Source: Allocoleopsis franciscana PCC 7113
Lineage (GTDB): Bacteria; Cyanobacteriota; Cyanobacteriia; Cyanobacteriales; Coleofasciculaceae
Reading direction: 5' to 3'
Assembly: GCF_000317515.1 (NCBI RefSeq)
Contig: NC_019738.1
Coordinates: 3,870,001 to 3,934,000 of the forward strand
DNA: 64,000 bases
How positions within the stretch are numbered: the stretch's first letter is position 1; every line of letters begins with the position of its first letter. Shown piece after piece: positions 54,048 through 64,000 of the stretch. A program made the translations under genes and the position numbers. The notes under the pieces are model-generated. The model saw nothing but the letters and a program-made list of their open reading frames with translations. It did no database searches and was not told where the DNA came from.

Positions 54048-57000
54048 TTTGCCTCTTCATATTTTTTAATAATTCGAGGATTTGTTTTCCTTTAAAGCTT
54101 TTGGCAAGTTGACGAAGATGGGTGGCTAAGGGCAGCCATTGGGGGTCTAATGCCTCAAGGTGTGAGGTTTGTTCGGTAATGCCTCTGAGGTCACCCATCA
54201 TCGCCAGATCGAGTAAAACGTCCAGTTCCTCTGCTGGCAGATTGATGAATTCTGGATAAGTCAGGTGCTTATTGCCATTGAGCAGTGACTCTTGACTCAT
54301 GACGGCTGACGCCTGTACGAGAGGCGCAGGTGTCGTTCCTACGCCTGACTCTTCATAAACCCATTCCAGCCCCAAGTAAACTCGTAATTTTTCTAAAAGC
54401 TCTGCCTCTCGGAGGGGTTTGGGGAGAAAATCATCACAACCGACTTCCTGACTTTGTTGGCGATCAAAGTCAAACACACTAGCTGAGATGGCAATCACAA
54501 CGACTCCCTGCAACTCGGGCAACAGCCGGATGCGACGGGTGCTTTCAAAGCCATCCAGTACGGGCATGACTAAATCCATAAATATTAAATCGGGCTTAAA
54601 CTGACGCACTTGGGCAAGACACTCTAAGCCATTCGTTGCTTCCAGCACTTCAAACCCCAACGGTTCTAGCAGATTGATCAGAACTAAGCGATTCGTCCAC
54701 TTGTCATCGACCACCAGAACTTTCCGTTTGGAGCCTTTGAACCCAATGATATGGCGTTCATCTACCTTGACAGTATCCGCTCCTTGGTCAACTTCAGGCA
54801 AATCTAAATCCAACCAGAAAACGCTTCCTTCTCCTAGGGTACTCCTTACCTCCAGTGACGCGCCCATCATCTCAACAAATTGACGGCTGATGGCTAGTCC
54901 TAAGCCGGTACCTTCTGTTTCGCGGCTGTGTTCGCCCACTTGTTGGAAGGGTAAAAAGATTTCTTCTAATTGGTTGGGTGCAATGCCAATTCCTGTGTCT
55001 TCCACCTGAAATCGGAGTTTCCCCTGCTGATAGCCGATTTTGAACGTGACACGACCCTTTGGTGTAAATTTAACGGCATTACCGAGTAAGTTAATCAAAA
55101 CTTGCCGCAGTCGTTTCTCATCGGCTCTAATCACTTTGGGTAATGGAGTCAAGGTCTCGTAAACCAACACAAGACCCTTTTGTTCGGCACGAATTCGGCA
55201 AATTTCTGTAATTCCTTCTAGAAATTCAGAAAGATGGAAATCTTTCGGGTAAAGCTCCATTTTTCGGGCTTCGATTTTAGAGAGGTCTAAAATATCGTTA
55301 ATCAGCGTCAGCAGATGTTCGCCGCACTGATGAATAATCCCAATTCCATTTTTTTGCTGCTCGGTTAAGATTTTGTCTTTTTTAAAGATTTGGGTATAAC
55401 CTAAAATGCCATTGAGCGGGGTGCGGAGTTCGTGGCTCATGTTCGCGAGGAATTCGCTCTTGGCCTGGTTGGCGGCGTCGGCGGCTTGTTCGGCTCGTTG
55501 GCGTTCACGAATTTCTTGGTGCAGATGAAAGTTTTTATCTTGTAACTCTAGGGTTCGCTCTTTAACTTTGGCTTCCAAAGTTCGGCTGTACTCTGCTAAT
55601 TGTTCGTGAGATCGTTTCAGGTTGGCATTAGCCTCTTCTATATCCTGATACAGACGAGCATTTTCAATGGAGATGGCGGCTTGAGAGGATAACAATTGTA
55701 AAACTTCCAATCGTTCCGGCGTAAAGGCACCTGTTGTCAGGTTATTTTCCAAGTAAAGAAGACCGATGAGTTTCCCTTGATGGACGATTGGTGTACATAA
55801 AATAGATTTAGGGTGATGCTGAACGATGTAGGGGTCAGTAGTAAATACTCCCTCACTCGTGGCATTGTTGAGTACAACATTTTTCTGGGTTCTAGCTACA
55901 TAGTTAATAACTGAGCGAGGGAGTTTATCGCTGGTCTCTATAGGAGTAGACTGATAAATTAGTCTCTTATCTTTATCTACCATTTTTGAGACTTTTATAA
56001 CTAACTTATTGGATTTTTCAAGCAGAATAAATCCCTTTTCAGCTCCAGCATTTTCTATCACAATCTGCATCAATCTTGACAACAGATTTTCCAAGACAAT
56101 TTCACTCGAAAGAGCTTGTGAGGCTTTAATAACTGTAGCTATATCTAGGACACCAGAACTCCCAGTACTCATAGAGCTAATTGTCCGATTTACCTCTAGA
56201 TCTGGATGTTTTTGCGGTGAATTCCGAGAAAAAAGGTGAGGATATCTTGCATCCAAATCCTGAACCTTTGCGGTGGCTCCCCAGCGAACATATCCATAGT
56301 AAGATTCGGTCAGATAAATCTCAGCAAACTTCTCTTTACCCAAGGAAAAATAAAACTCTGCCGTTAATTCATTCGCGATGGCTTCTTCTTGGATATATCC
56401 ATACTCTTTTGCTCCCGCAATCGCCTGGTCATAAAGCTCCATTGCTGCCAATTTTTGCCCTAAAACACGAGCTTTCTCAGCTTCTACCAATTCATACTTA
56501 TGCTGGAAGTTTTCCGGAGCATGTTCTGCCCACTGCTTCATTTTTTCTTGATTGGATGACACTTGTACTAAATATTGTTCTTGTTCGCTACTGTCGGCAT
56601 AGAAGTAATGAGCAAGAAGAGCTAGAGAATAATAAAAATTATGTTCGCTAAAACTAATTAGTCCAGTAACTGTACTAACATATTGTCCAGACAGAATTGC
56701 GGCATTAACTGCCTCTTTAGGACGCTTAAAAATATAGTAAATTAACGTTTTTAGTAAATAAATTAAAACCAATCCTATGAAATTATTCGTTTTTTGAAGA
56801 ACTAAAATCATTTCATTCTCATTGATGATTTCACCAATGAGTAAATATTTATCTTTTACATGACCTTGTAGATTTGATATCGTCTGACGCAATAAATTGA
56901 GAGAGGTAACCGCCCACTCGTGTTTAATTTTCTGCATTAATTCAGTATAGTATTCTAATTTATTAGAAATTGAGTCTAAATAGACTCCACTGAAAAAGTA

Positions 57001-60000
57001 ATGTGTACAAAAGTTATAAGCACAATAACTCGCATACTCCAATTCCCCTGTTTCTAGGCCAATGTGTACCCCATCTTGTAGAAAATCTAGAGTTGAGGAA
57101 ATTGGTTTTTTCCACTGAGCAATTCCAGCGTAGAAGATGTTAAGGAGTTTACATTTAAATTCTCTAGTATCTAATTGATCTGATAATTCCAAAGCCAATT
57201 GACCGTAGCGGTATCCAGAATCAATATCTGTCAAACTGCCGCATAGAAGCATACCGTAGAAACCATAGCCAACGGTTGAAGCGCGAGCATTACCATATTT
57301 AGCCGATAAATGAACTAAGGTATATACAACTTTTGGATACAAACTTGGGTCTGTAAAATAAACAGAGCTCACGAGGGTAATTAATATTTGAGTGGCGGCA
57401 ATTTTATCAGGTGCAGTCATTTCTGGCAACGTGAGTAGTTTCTCAATGTTGGGTAAACTGGGTGGTAATTCTTCTAAGGGAATTCCCAACATTTCTAGAA
57501 CTTGTAACCCAGTTTCTACTGTCTCTTTCATCAGAATTTGAGACATATACATCAGCATTTTTATCTGCATGATTTTTACTCGATCAAGCAGACTAGTTGC
57601 TTGTTGCAGGACGATTTCGGCGTATTCATTAGCCCGGTCAAAGTGAGTACTTAAATATTCTGATTCTGTGATTTCTATATAGAGTTTGAGAGTCAGCTCA
57701 TATTGATGAGTCCAAGAGGATTTTGACAGTAACCCTAGACCCACCAATAGATAGTTGACAGCTGCTTCATAAGCGGCAGCCGCTTTGGCTTTTTGTCCTG
57801 CAATCAGATTGAGTTGTGCTAGCTCATATTTTTCCACCTCAGAAGCCAGTAAGTCCGTCCCGTAATTAAGTTGGTTAACCAGAGCAAAAATATTTTCTTG
57901 TCTTTCTGCTTCTATGGTATTTTTGAGCAGCAATTGACCGATTTGTAGGTGAGTTTGTTTTTTGCGATCATTAGGGATAAGAGAATAGGTCGCTTGCTGT
58001 ACTCGGTCGTGTAAGAATTTGTAAGTAATTCGATTTAGAGAAGCCGTAGAAACGTTAGCAACATCTTGACCAAAAACATCATTGTTAAGGGAAATTACGG
58101 ATTGGATAGAGCCTTGCCCCACTCTAGTTATATCTTGCTCCAATGCCAGAGGAATTTTGTAGGAATTGTTCAATGGAACCACTAAATCCGCTTGAAGAGC
58201 CTCCCATAAATCGGTAGCGGTTTCGGAGAGAGATTTCTCATTGACAATGGCTAAAATATCTAAGGTAAATTTATCACCGATACAGGCCGCTAACTTTAAG
58301 ACATTCTGCGTCTTTGGCGACAGCTTTTGAATTTGCCTTACCATTAACTCAACAATATTTTCTGTAATATCAATGCCTGTTAAATTTTCAATATTCCACT
58401 GCCATTTCCCTTTGATGAAATCAAACAAGAAAAAACCCTCTTGGTAAAGAGATTTAATTAATTGAGTTAAAAAGAAGGGATTCCCCTGAGTTTTATTAAA
58501 TAATAAATCAGCTAGTAAGCTGGACTGCTCTGTATCTGTACGCAGGGTATCATTGACTAGTTGATTGACATGAGTGAGCTGTAGGGGTTGGAGAACGATA
58601 TTGTGTATAACCCGGTCTGTTTTTTGAATCTCATCCAAAGTCAATATTAACGGATGAGTGGCACTGACTTCGTTGTCACGATAGGCTCCAATCAACAAGA
58701 GATATTGACTATCAACATCACATGCAAGCAACTGAATTAATTTGAGGGAAGCTAAATCAGCCCACTGTAAGTCATCGAGAAACAAAACAAGGGGATGTTC
58801 CGGTTTGGTAAAGACATGAATGAATTGCTTAAATACTCGATTAAAGCGATTTTGAGACTCAGTTGCGCCTAATTGAGGTATAGGAACTTGAGACCCGATA
58901 ATCTCCTCAACTTCGGGAATAACATCAATAATGACTTGACCGTTAGTACCTAAAGCTTCTAAAAGTTTGGCTTTCCAAACGGATATCTGATCAGAACTTT
59001 CGGTGAGTAACTGACCCATTAATTCTTGAAAGGCTTGAATCAGAGAAACATAAGGGATATTTCGTTTGAATTGGTCAAACTTACCGGAAATAAAATACCC
59101 ACGTTGGCGGACAATAGGTTTATGTACTTCCTTGACTAAGGAAGATTTCCCAATCCCTGAATAGCCGCTAACTAACATCATTTCAGTGGCCCCAATGCTG
59201 ACTCGTTCAAAGGCATCCATGAGCAGCGCAACTTCTTTTTCGCGACCGTAAAGCTTTTGGGGAATAAGAAATTGACTGTATAAATCGAGTTGACCAACAG
59301 GGAAGGGGGAAATCTGACCGAACTCCTCTAGCATCTTCAGGCAAGTTTCTAAGTCAGCCTTTAATCCCAAGGCACTTTGATATCGTTCCTCAGCCGTTTT
59401 CGCTAATAATTTCATCACGATATCTGAAACGGTTTGGGGAATTTCTGAATTGACTTCTATAGGAGAGACAGGTGTTTTAGCAATATGACAGTGAACTAAT
59501 TCCAGGGGATCGGTAGCTTGAAAAGGTAGTTGTCCTGTCAGCAATTCATAAAAGGTAACGCCTAAAGAATAAAAGTCTGTTCGGTAGTCAATGGAGCGGT
59601 TCATTCTCCCCGTTTGCTCCGGTGACATGTAGGCGAGAGTCCCTTCAATTAAATTGGGATTACTAACGGCCTGATTTTCATTTGATAAGCATGATGAAAT
59701 ACTAAAATCAATAAGTTTTACTTGATAGGTTTTAGGATTAATTAAGATATTGTAGGGCTTAATATCTTTATGGACGATATTCTCGTGATGTAACTGTTCG
59801 AGAATTGAAGTTAGCTGAATTATTATTTGAAATAAATGGGTTAGTTCAAATTTTTGGCTAGTGAAATGTTTTTTTAGAGTTTCTCCACCAAAATCTGATA
59901 AAATTAACGCTACTCCATTTTTATATCTTTCCAAAGATAAGGGTTTAACAATTCCTTCTATTTCCAAGGATTGGAGAATTTTATATTCATGTCTTAACCG

Positions 60001-60150
60001 AGCGATCTGTTCTATAGTAGGATACTCAGCTTTGATCGTTTTTATAATCACTGAAAGGGATTCTCTCTCTTGCGTCGCACGATAAACACGAGTGGTGGAA
60101 CCTTCATAAATGACTTCAATCAGGTTGTAACCTGCAATTGTTAAACTCAT
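54037..60150 (-). CDS. Giant multi-domain kinase (Pkinase-AAA-GAF-HK-REC)
   Basis: About 2037 residues from the ATG at 60150, which has GAGAGG six bases upstream; a start at 60270 is longer but unsupported. Order: a Ser/Thr kinase domain (1-270; [10 protein letters not shown], with DFS instead of DFG), an AAA/NTPase region (Walker [11 protein letters not shown] near 335, Walker [13 protein letters not shown]), a long helical TPR-like stretch (about 700-1250), a GAF domain (about 1330-1470), a coiled coil, [14 protein letters not shown] (His near 1573), an ATPase domain, and a receiver (Asp near 1858 in IFMDLVMP). This is the multi-sensor multi-kinase family of filamentous cyanobacteria (Anabaena Hik/Pkn type). 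It overlaps the downstream hybrid kinase gene by 11 bp. Confidence 0.94.
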   Translation of the reverse strand: MSLTIAGYNLIEVIYEGSTTRVYRATQERESLSVIIKTIKAEYPTIEQIARLRHEYKILQSLEIEGIVKPLSLERYKNGVALILSDFGGETLKKHFTSQKFELTHLFQIIIQLTSILEQLHHENIVHKDIKPYNILINPKTYQVKLIDFSISSCLSNENQAVSNPNLIEGTLAYMSPEQTGRMNRSIDYRTDFYSLGVTFYELLTGQLPFQATDPLELVHCHIAKTPVSPIEVNSEIPQTVSDIVMKLLAKTAEERYQSALGLKADLETCLKMLEEFGQISPFPVGQLDLYSQFLIPQKLYGREKEVALLMDAFERVSIGATEMMLVSGYSGIGKSSLVKEVHKPIVRQRGYFISGKFDQFKRNIPYVSLIQAFQELMGQLLTESSDQISVWKAKLLEALGTNGQVIIDVIPEVEEIIGSQVPIPQLGATESQNRFNRVFKQFIHVFTKPEHPLVLFLDDLQWADLASLKLIQLLACDVDSQYLLLIGAYRDNEVSATHPLILTLDEIQKTDRVIHNIVLQPLQLTHVNQLVNDTLRTDTEQSSLLADLLFNKTQGNPFFLTQLIKSLYQEGFFLFDFIKGKWQWNIENLTGIDITENIVELMVRQIQKLSPKTQNVLKLAACIGDKFTLDILAIVNEKSLSETATDLWEALQADLVVPLNNSYKIPLALEQDITRVGQGSIQSVISLNNDVFGQDVANVSTASLNRITYKFLHDRVQQATYSLIPNDRKKQTHLQIGQLLLKNTIEAERQENIFALVNQLNYGTDLLASEVEKYELAQLNLIAGQKAKAAAAYEAAVNYLLVGLGLLSKSSWTHQYELTLKLYIEITESEYLSTHFDRANEYAEIVLQQATSLLDRVKIMQIKMLMYMSQILMKETVETGLQVLEMLGIPLEELPPSLPNIEKLLTLPEMTAPDKIAATQILITLVSSVYFTDPSLYPKVVYTLVHLSAKYGNARASTVGYGFYGMLLCGSLTDIDSGYRYGQLALELSDQLDTREFKCKLLNIFYAGIAQWKKPISSTLDFLQDGVHIGLETGELEYASYCAYNFCTHYFFSGVYLDSISNKLEYYTELMQKIKHEWAVTSLNLLRQTISNLQGHVKDKYLLIGEIINENEMILVLQKTNNFIGLVLIYLLKTLIYYIFKRPKEAVNAAILSGQYVSTVTGLISFSEHNFYYSLALLAHYFYADSSEQEQYLVQVSSNQEKMKQWAEHAPENFQHKYELVEAEKARVLGQKLAAMELYDQAIAGAKEYGYIQEEAIANELTAEFYFSLGKEKFAEIYLTESYYGYVRWGATAKVQDLDARYPHLFSRNSPQKHPDLEVNRTISSMSTGSSGVLDIATVIKASQALSSEIVLENLLSRLMQIVIENAGAEKGFILLEKSNKLVIKVSKMVDKDKRLIYQSTPIETSDKLPRSVINYVARTQKNVVLNNATSEGVFTTDPYIVQHHPKSILCTPIVHQGKLIGLLYLENNLTTGAFTPERLEVLQLLSSQAAISIENARLYQDIEEANANLKRSHEQLAEYSRTLEAKVKERTLELQDKNFHLHQEIRERQRAEQAADAANQAKSEFLANMSHELRTPLNGILGYTQIFKKDKILTEQQKNGIGIIHQCGEHLLTLINDILDLSKIEARKMELYPKDFHLSEFLEGITEICRIRAEQKGLVLVYETLTPLPKVIRADEKRLRQVLINLLGNAVKFTPKGRVTFKIGYQQGKLRFQVEDTGIGIAPNQLEEIFLPFQQVGEHSRETEGTGLGLAISRQFVEMMGASLEVRSTLGEGSVFWLDLDLPEVDQGADTVKVDERHIIGFKGSKRKVLVVDDKWTNRLVLINLLEPLGFEVLEATNGLECLAQVRQFKPDLIFMDLVMPVLDGFESTRRIRLLPELQGVVVIAISASVFDFDRQQSQEVGCDDFLPKPLREAELLEKLRVYLGLEWVYEESGVGTTPAPLVQASAVMSQESLLNGNKHLTYPEFINLPAEELDVLLDLAMMGDLRGITEQTSHLEALDPQWLPLATHLRQLAKSFKGKQILELLKNMKRQNEC

Positions 60151-60453
60151 TTTCATCCTCTCAATAAAGAATCTTTTGGAGCTGTGTGCGAGCATCCTCC
60201 AGCCATCACGTAAGATGTACTTGAATGATATAAACGATAACCCTCCGGGATGCTTCGCTATAGCCGTCAAAGTATAGATTAGGATGCTAGGTGAACGGCT
60301 GTAGCTCCTTATTTTTATCTATTTCTATTGTGTCTTAACCTATGCTTTGTTTGCTATAACCGATTACGCCGGATGTATTCTGGTTCTGCCAATCCAGTTA
60401 ACCCCGGCCTAAGCAATCTAATGGAGGATAACGATTAAATAAGTTCAATTAAG
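60151..60453. promoter_or_regulatory. Upstream region of the giant kinase
   Basis: About 300 bp between the kinase start and the MFS stop codon, both genes reading leftwards. It should carry the kinase operon promoter. I see no gene or strong repeat. Confidence 0.35.
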
Positions 60454-61971
60454 TTAAGATTGCTCGCATGAGCTTTCAGGTGGAGAATCCAACTCTTCAA
60501 CGATCAAGGGTTGAAACCGGATATCTCCAGGTTCAATCGGCACTCTTCTCCACCAAGCTGGCAACAGCAGGAGCCAAAACTTACCCAAAGAAACAGAACG
60601 CTGCTCGTGAACAAAAACTAAGAACAGGAGAGCCACCAGTCTTAAGATAGCTGAGAGGGCAAATACTCCTGGCAATCCACCGAAATTGGTCAAAGTAGCG
60701 AGAAAGCCACCTGTCGTGATTCCTATCGCCCCAGTGACACCCGGAACCGCTGCCGCGATCGCAAAATAAATCGACTGATGCAACAATGGTGCCACCCCCA
60801 TCAAAAGATTGTTGCTACACAAGTCAATCGCTGCCCACGTCCCACCACCGATGATGTGTAACAGAGGGAACCACACCCATAAGAAAATCGGAGCCGTTCC
60901 AGCTTCTAGCCAGAGTAGAGGTGTCAGAGCCACCAAAATCCCCACAACTAGCATAATTGGGCGATTTCCAACTCGGTCAGCCAGCTTTCCCCAAAACACC
61001 AACATCAGTAAGTTAGCACCCGCTCCGATGCTGTTATAGAGCGTTACTACGCTGACATCTATACTCAGGTCATCCAGCAAGTAGAGGTTAAAGAAGGGAG
61101 CGCAGACATTAACCGCAAAACTCCATAAGCCCGAATAAAGCAAAAACTTCAAAAAATTAGCATCCTCCAGGAAGCTAAAAATTGTTTTGAGGGACGACCT
61201 TTCCCCTAAATCTGAATGCGTGGCGTGTACCCGCTTGGGGTTTACATCGGTCATAAAGAACTGACAAACCAGACTGGTTACGCCAAGCCCAATGCCTAAA
61301 GCCAAGATGGCACCGTAACCTTGAAGCCTTCCACCAGGCCAGTTCGATACGACTAAAGCCAACAACGGCACACCGATCAGATTTGTCAAACTAACAGCAC
61401 TATTGCGAAAGCCAAAATATCGTCCCCGCACCCGTTGAGGGACTAAAGCCGCCATCCAGCTCAGCCAAGAAGCACGACCAAAAGATTCTAAGAGTTGAGT
61501 TACCCAAATGATCGCCAATGTCAACTGCACGAGCTGATGCCCAGGGATATGAAACGAGCCTGCCAACCCAATGGCTAGCACGAGAATCAACCACAGCAGC
61601 CGCGACGGCCCAAAAATGGAGAGAGAATACCGATAGCGGCTCTGCATTTGATCGGCTAAATAAGCTCCGAAGGGTTGGAGTAAATTCACCAACTGAGGAA
61701 TAGAGGCGAGCATCCCAATTTCCACCGGACCCGCACCCAGATCCAATAAGAAATTACTCAGCAACGCGCCGCCAATGATACTGTAAAAAAGCGTACCGAA
61801 GACACCTTCGAGCGTTAATGCTCTAAGAGTTGAGCGCGTTTCCGGCTTGGAAAGTTTTAGAGGCGGGTTGGTCAGAAGTACCGTCTCTAAAGAAGCTATA
61901 TCCTCTTGGATTTCTTCAAGATAAAGCGATTTTGTTTCAAGTAAATTACGATTTTCTTCTTTTTCGAGCAT
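60454..61971 (-). CDS. Major facilitator superfamily transporter
   Basis: A 505-residue carrier with about 12 membrane helices and a 50-residue charged cytoplasmic N-terminus (MLEKEENRNLLETKSLYLEE). The membrane part starts LEGVFGTLFYSIIGGALLSN; a loop LADQMQSRYRYSLSIFGPSR follows helix 2 and GKLADRVGNRPIMLVVG the mid-protein helix. This long-N-terminus MFS type is widespread in cyanobacteria without known substrate. It is transcribed alone, separated by 300 bp from the giant kinase. Confidence 0.92.
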   Translation of the reverse strand: MLEKEENRNLLETKSLYLEEIQEDIASLETVLLTNPPLKLSKPETRSTLRALTLEGVFGTLFYSIIGGALLSNFLLDLGAGPVEIGMLASIPQLVNLLQPFGAYLADQMQSRYRYSLSIFGPSRLLWLILVLAIGLAGSFHIPGHQLVQLTLAIIWVTQLLESFGRASWLSWMAALVPQRVRGRYFGFRNSAVSLTNLIGVPLLALVVSNWPGGRLQGYGAILALGIGLGVTSLVCQFFMTDVNPKRVHATHSDLGERSSLKTIFSFLEDANFLKFLLYSGLWSFAVNVCAPFFNLYLLDDLSIDVSVVTLYNSIGAGANLLMLVFWGKLADRVGNRPIMLVVGILVALTPLLWLEAGTAPIFLWVWFPLLHIIGGGTWAAIDLCSNNLLMGVAPLLHQSIYFAIAAAVPGVTGAIGITTGGFLATLTNFGGLPGVFALSAILRLVALLFLVFVHEQRSVSLGKFWLLLLPAWWRRVPIEPGDIRFQPLIVEELDSPPESSCEQS

Positions 61972-62396
61972 GGTGGATAGCCAATATTTACGGCTTGCGC
62001 GGCAGAAGAATCTTTCATCTATCTTCTGGCTTCGAGAGCCATTGGACAGTCACGACGGTAGAATCTAAATTCCCTATTTTTAGCTTTTTTTATAGAGGCA
62101 ACTATTATTAGTTAAGCTTGTTAATTGATTATCTAAATTCAGTAGATATGAAAAAATGGTAGAGATGAATTTATATATAATTGCAAAATTAAATTTAATT
62201 AAAACTAACCTTACGATAGAGGTTTATCCAGTGATTAGGGACAGTACGTTCTGCGTCACTAGAGATGATTCGGTTCAACCTATTTCCACGAAGATTCCCT
62301 TGGGCATTGATCCATGCTCAGGTTTTCAACCGTATTCAGCACATAGATGTTAGCCTATAAGAAGAATTGTATTTCAAGCATACTACGTGTGATTTC
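61972..62396. promoter_or_regulatory. Divergent 425-bp region upstream of mnmA
   Basis: AT-rich, with runs of A and T around 62100-62230. It must hold promoters for the MFS gene and mnmA. A 65-codon frame from 62156 has no domain or ribosome site and is not accepted. Confidence 0.4.
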
Positions 62397-63458
62397 ATGA
62401 ACAGAGTCGTCGTCGGCCTCTCTGGTGGAGTAGACAGTTCTGTCGCCGCCGCTACCCTACATCGTCAAGGATACGAAGTTGTTGGTCTAACCCTGTGGTT
62501 AATGAAAGGGAAAGGTCAATGTTGCTCTGAGGGGATGGTCGATGCGGCGTTCATCTGTGAACAATTGGGGATTCCCCATCATATTGTGGATAGCCGCGAT
62601 GTTTTTCAGCATTATATTGTGGATTATCTGGTATCGGGGTACGAGGCCGGAATCACGCCTTTGCCTTGTTCGCAGTGCAATCGGGCGGTGAAGTTTGGCC
62701 CGATGCTGAGTTATGCTCGCGAACAATTGGGAATTGACCAAATTGCCACAGGTCACTACGCCCGAATTCAGTATGAGGCAACGAGCGCTCGCTATCAATT
62801 GCTCAGAGCCGTGGACTTGACAAAAGACCAATCTTACTTTCTCTACGACTTAACTCAAGACCAGCTAGCGGGAACCGTCTTTCCCTTGGGAGAACTCAAG
62901 AAAACAGAAACGCGACGCCTTGCGGCTGAATATAACCTCAAGACAGCCGATAAGCCAGAAAGCCAAGACTTATGCTTGATTGAATCTCATGGTTCTATGA
63001 AAGCCTTTCTGGACAAGTACATCAGCCAAAGCTCAGGTAATATTGTGGACGTGGATGGGAAGGTTTTAGGGCAGCATAACGGCATTCACCATTACACAAT
63101 TGGACAGCGTAAGGGCATTGGGATTGCGGCGGCTCAACCCTTGTATGTGATTGGCATAGACGCGGGACGGAACCAAGTGATTGTTGGCGATCGCACCCAT
63201 GCCACTCAGCCAGAATGTACAGTAGGACGAGTAAACTGGGTCTCGATCCCTGAACCCACAGCGCCTATTCGAGCGACCGCGCAAGTCCGCTATCGTTCCC
63301 CTGCTGTACCAGTGACTGTGATTCCTTTAGAAGGAAACCGCATGAAATTGGTCTTTGATGAGCCGCAATTTAGCGTCACCCCAGGACAAGCCGCTGTGTT
63401 GTACGAGGGCGATATCGTGCTCGGGGGTGGCATTATCGAACGACCGACGGCGGGTTAA
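62397..63458 (+). CDS. mnmA: tRNA-uridine 2-sulfurtransferase
   Basis: MnmA (TrmU) adenylates and thiolates U34 of tRNAs for Lys, Glu and Gln. The 353-residue protein starts at the ATG at 62397 (an upstream TTG at 62367 is in frame but has no support). It has the PP-loop [12 protein letters not shown] at the N-terminus, the first catalytic Cys in [35 protein letters not shown], and the second Cys in ESQDLCLI. The C-terminal barrel with [19 protein letters not shown] completes it. Its product is the substrate of MnmH, also in this window. Confidence 0.97.
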   Translation: MNRVVVGLSGGVDSSVAAATLHRQGYEVVGLTLWLMKGKGQCCSEGMVDAAFICEQLGIPHHIVDSRDVFQHYIVDYLVSGYEAGITPLPCSQCNRAVKFGPMLSYAREQLGIDQIATGHYARIQYEATSARYQLLRAVDLTKDQSYFLYDLTQDQLAGTVFPLGELKKTETRRLAAEYNLKTADKPESQDLCLIESHGSMKAFLDKYISQSSGNIVDVDGKVLGQHNGIHHYTIGQRKGIGIAAAQPLYVIGIDAGRNQVIVGDRTHATQPECTVGRVNWVSIPEPTAPIRATAQVRYRSPAVPVTVIPLEGNRMKLVFDEPQFSVTPGQAAVLYEGDIVLGGGIIERPTAG

Positions 63459-63593
63459 AGTAACGGTTCCTAGGAGAGTTGGTCTTCCCCCAACAGAGAC
63501 TACTTCTCAGAGGAGGGCAACTATCAGTAAAATTGCCGTTGTATAGAAAGAAGATTAATTTGGAATTACAGTCTACGTAGAAAGGGGATCATT

Positions 63594-64000
63594 TTGAGTC
63601 AGCATCCAGAGAGCATTGCCCCCCACGGCGGTCAGCTCATTCACCGTATTGCTTCGCACAACCAGCGGCATGAATTTTTAGATAAAGCCGACTTTCTCCC
63701 CAGAGTCCAACTCGACAAACGGGCAACCTCCGATTTAGAAATGATTGCCATTGGGGCATTTAGTCCCCTGATTGGCTTCATGGAGCAAGCCGACTACGAC
63801 ACAGTGGTTGAGACGATGCGGCTAGCCAACGGTTTGCCTTGGTCAATTCCGGTCACACTGTCTGTGGATGAGGCCGTAGCAGAACCGTTAAAAGAAGGCA
63901 GTTTGGTACGTTTGGATGACCCGAACGGGAACTTTGTTGGTGTTTTAGAGCTGACTCAGAAGTATCGTTACGACAAAGTTCGGGAAGCGGTGAATGTTTA
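63594..64000 (+). CDS. sat: Sulfate adenylyltransferase (ATP sulfurylase), N-terminal part (cut by window edge)
   Basis: ATP sulfurylase activates sulfate to adenosine 5'-phosphosulfate, the first step of sulfate assimilation. Here 135 codons run off the window. The start is a TTG at 63594 with AAGGGGATCATT upstream. The N-terminus [20 protein letters not shown] leads into the PUA-like domain with [20 protein letters not shown] and [13 protein letters not shown], well-known in Sat. The active-site motifs (QxRN, HxxH) lie beyond the edge. It follows mnmA by 135 bp; both enzymes handle sulfur, but a shared operon is not shown. Confidence 0.95.
   Translation, partial: MSQHPESIAPHGGQLIHRIASHNQRHEFLDKADFLPRVQLDKRATSDLEMIAIGAFSPLIGFMEQADYDTVVETMRLANGLPWSIPVTLSVDEAVAEPLKEGSLVRLDDPNGNFVGVLELTQKYRYDKVREAVNV

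Noticed and set aside
54059-54380. Hpt domain at the C-terminus of the giant kinase
   Set aside because: The helical tail has no conserved phospho-accepting His in the usual HxxKG setting.

Overview
The window looks like the chromosome of a filamentous, signalling-rich cyanobacterium of the Coleofasciculus/Microcoleus/Nostoc type. The evidence is frequent HIP1 octamers (GCGATCGC) inside genes, cyanobacterium-typical families (DUF4388/PatA-type protein, SLH porin, giant kinase-AAA-histidine kinase proteins, Uma2 proteins, pentapeptide proteins), heptanucleotide tandem repeats and small dispersed palindromic repeats. I cannot name the species from sequence alone.

Layout. 1-2.6 kb: the 5' part of a type I-D CRISPR effector gene, cas10d, cut by the window edge, with a divergent WYL-domain regulator. 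2.6-8.9 kb: a Ser/Thr kinase-AAA protein, a DUF4388 protein, trpB, a CAP lipoprotein, an RNase D-like exonuclease and a rhodanese-fold protein without the catalytic cysteine. 9.2-15.2 kb: a membrane histidine kinase-receiver-adenylate cyclase fusion, an HD-like protein, and a second cysteine-less rhodanese. 15.7-20.7 kb: a complete CUT1 sugar ABC transporter, with a MITE-like element between its last gene and a terminator. 21-31.2 kb: four histidine kinase genes in a row on the + strand; the third starts with an ethylene-receptor sensor domain that keeps the Asp/Tyr/Cys/His residues in exact plant spacing. 31.3-36.3 kb: an SLH porin, mnmH and an FHA-GAF-adenylate cyclase. 36.4-38.4 kb: two pentapeptide proteins, the second fused to a PD-(D/E)XK-like domain. 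38.7-44.8 kb: a nitrilase-family amidase, a small hypothetical, a long-stem structured element, marC, tRNA-Thr and tRNA-Tyr, a beta-lactamase-like serine hydrolase, an NlpC/P60 peptidase, a Uma2 protein and a PII-like protein. 44.9-47.5 kb: an accessory patch with an orphan antitoxin beside a toxin stump, a nucleotidyltransferase relic, three small XRE regulators, a paired palindromic operator, two overlapping small genes and another MITE-like element. 47.7-64 kb: a glycosyltransferase, an MFS carrier, a second Ser/Thr kinase, a giant kinase-AAA-histidine kinase overlapping a REC-PAS-HK-REC gene, another MFS carrier, mnmA, and the start of sat (ATP sulfurylase).

How it fits together. Most of the window is signal transduction: six histidine kinases, three Ser/Thr kinase-type proteins, and two cAMP-type cyclases. 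MnmA (2-thiolation) and MnmH (selenation) both act on tRNA wobble uridine 34. The less explained content is in the gaps: three elements with good terminal inverted repeats plus one related end, all next to gene 3' ends (two stop codons lie inside them), two structured candidate RNAs, and a palindromic operator pair in the XRE cluster.
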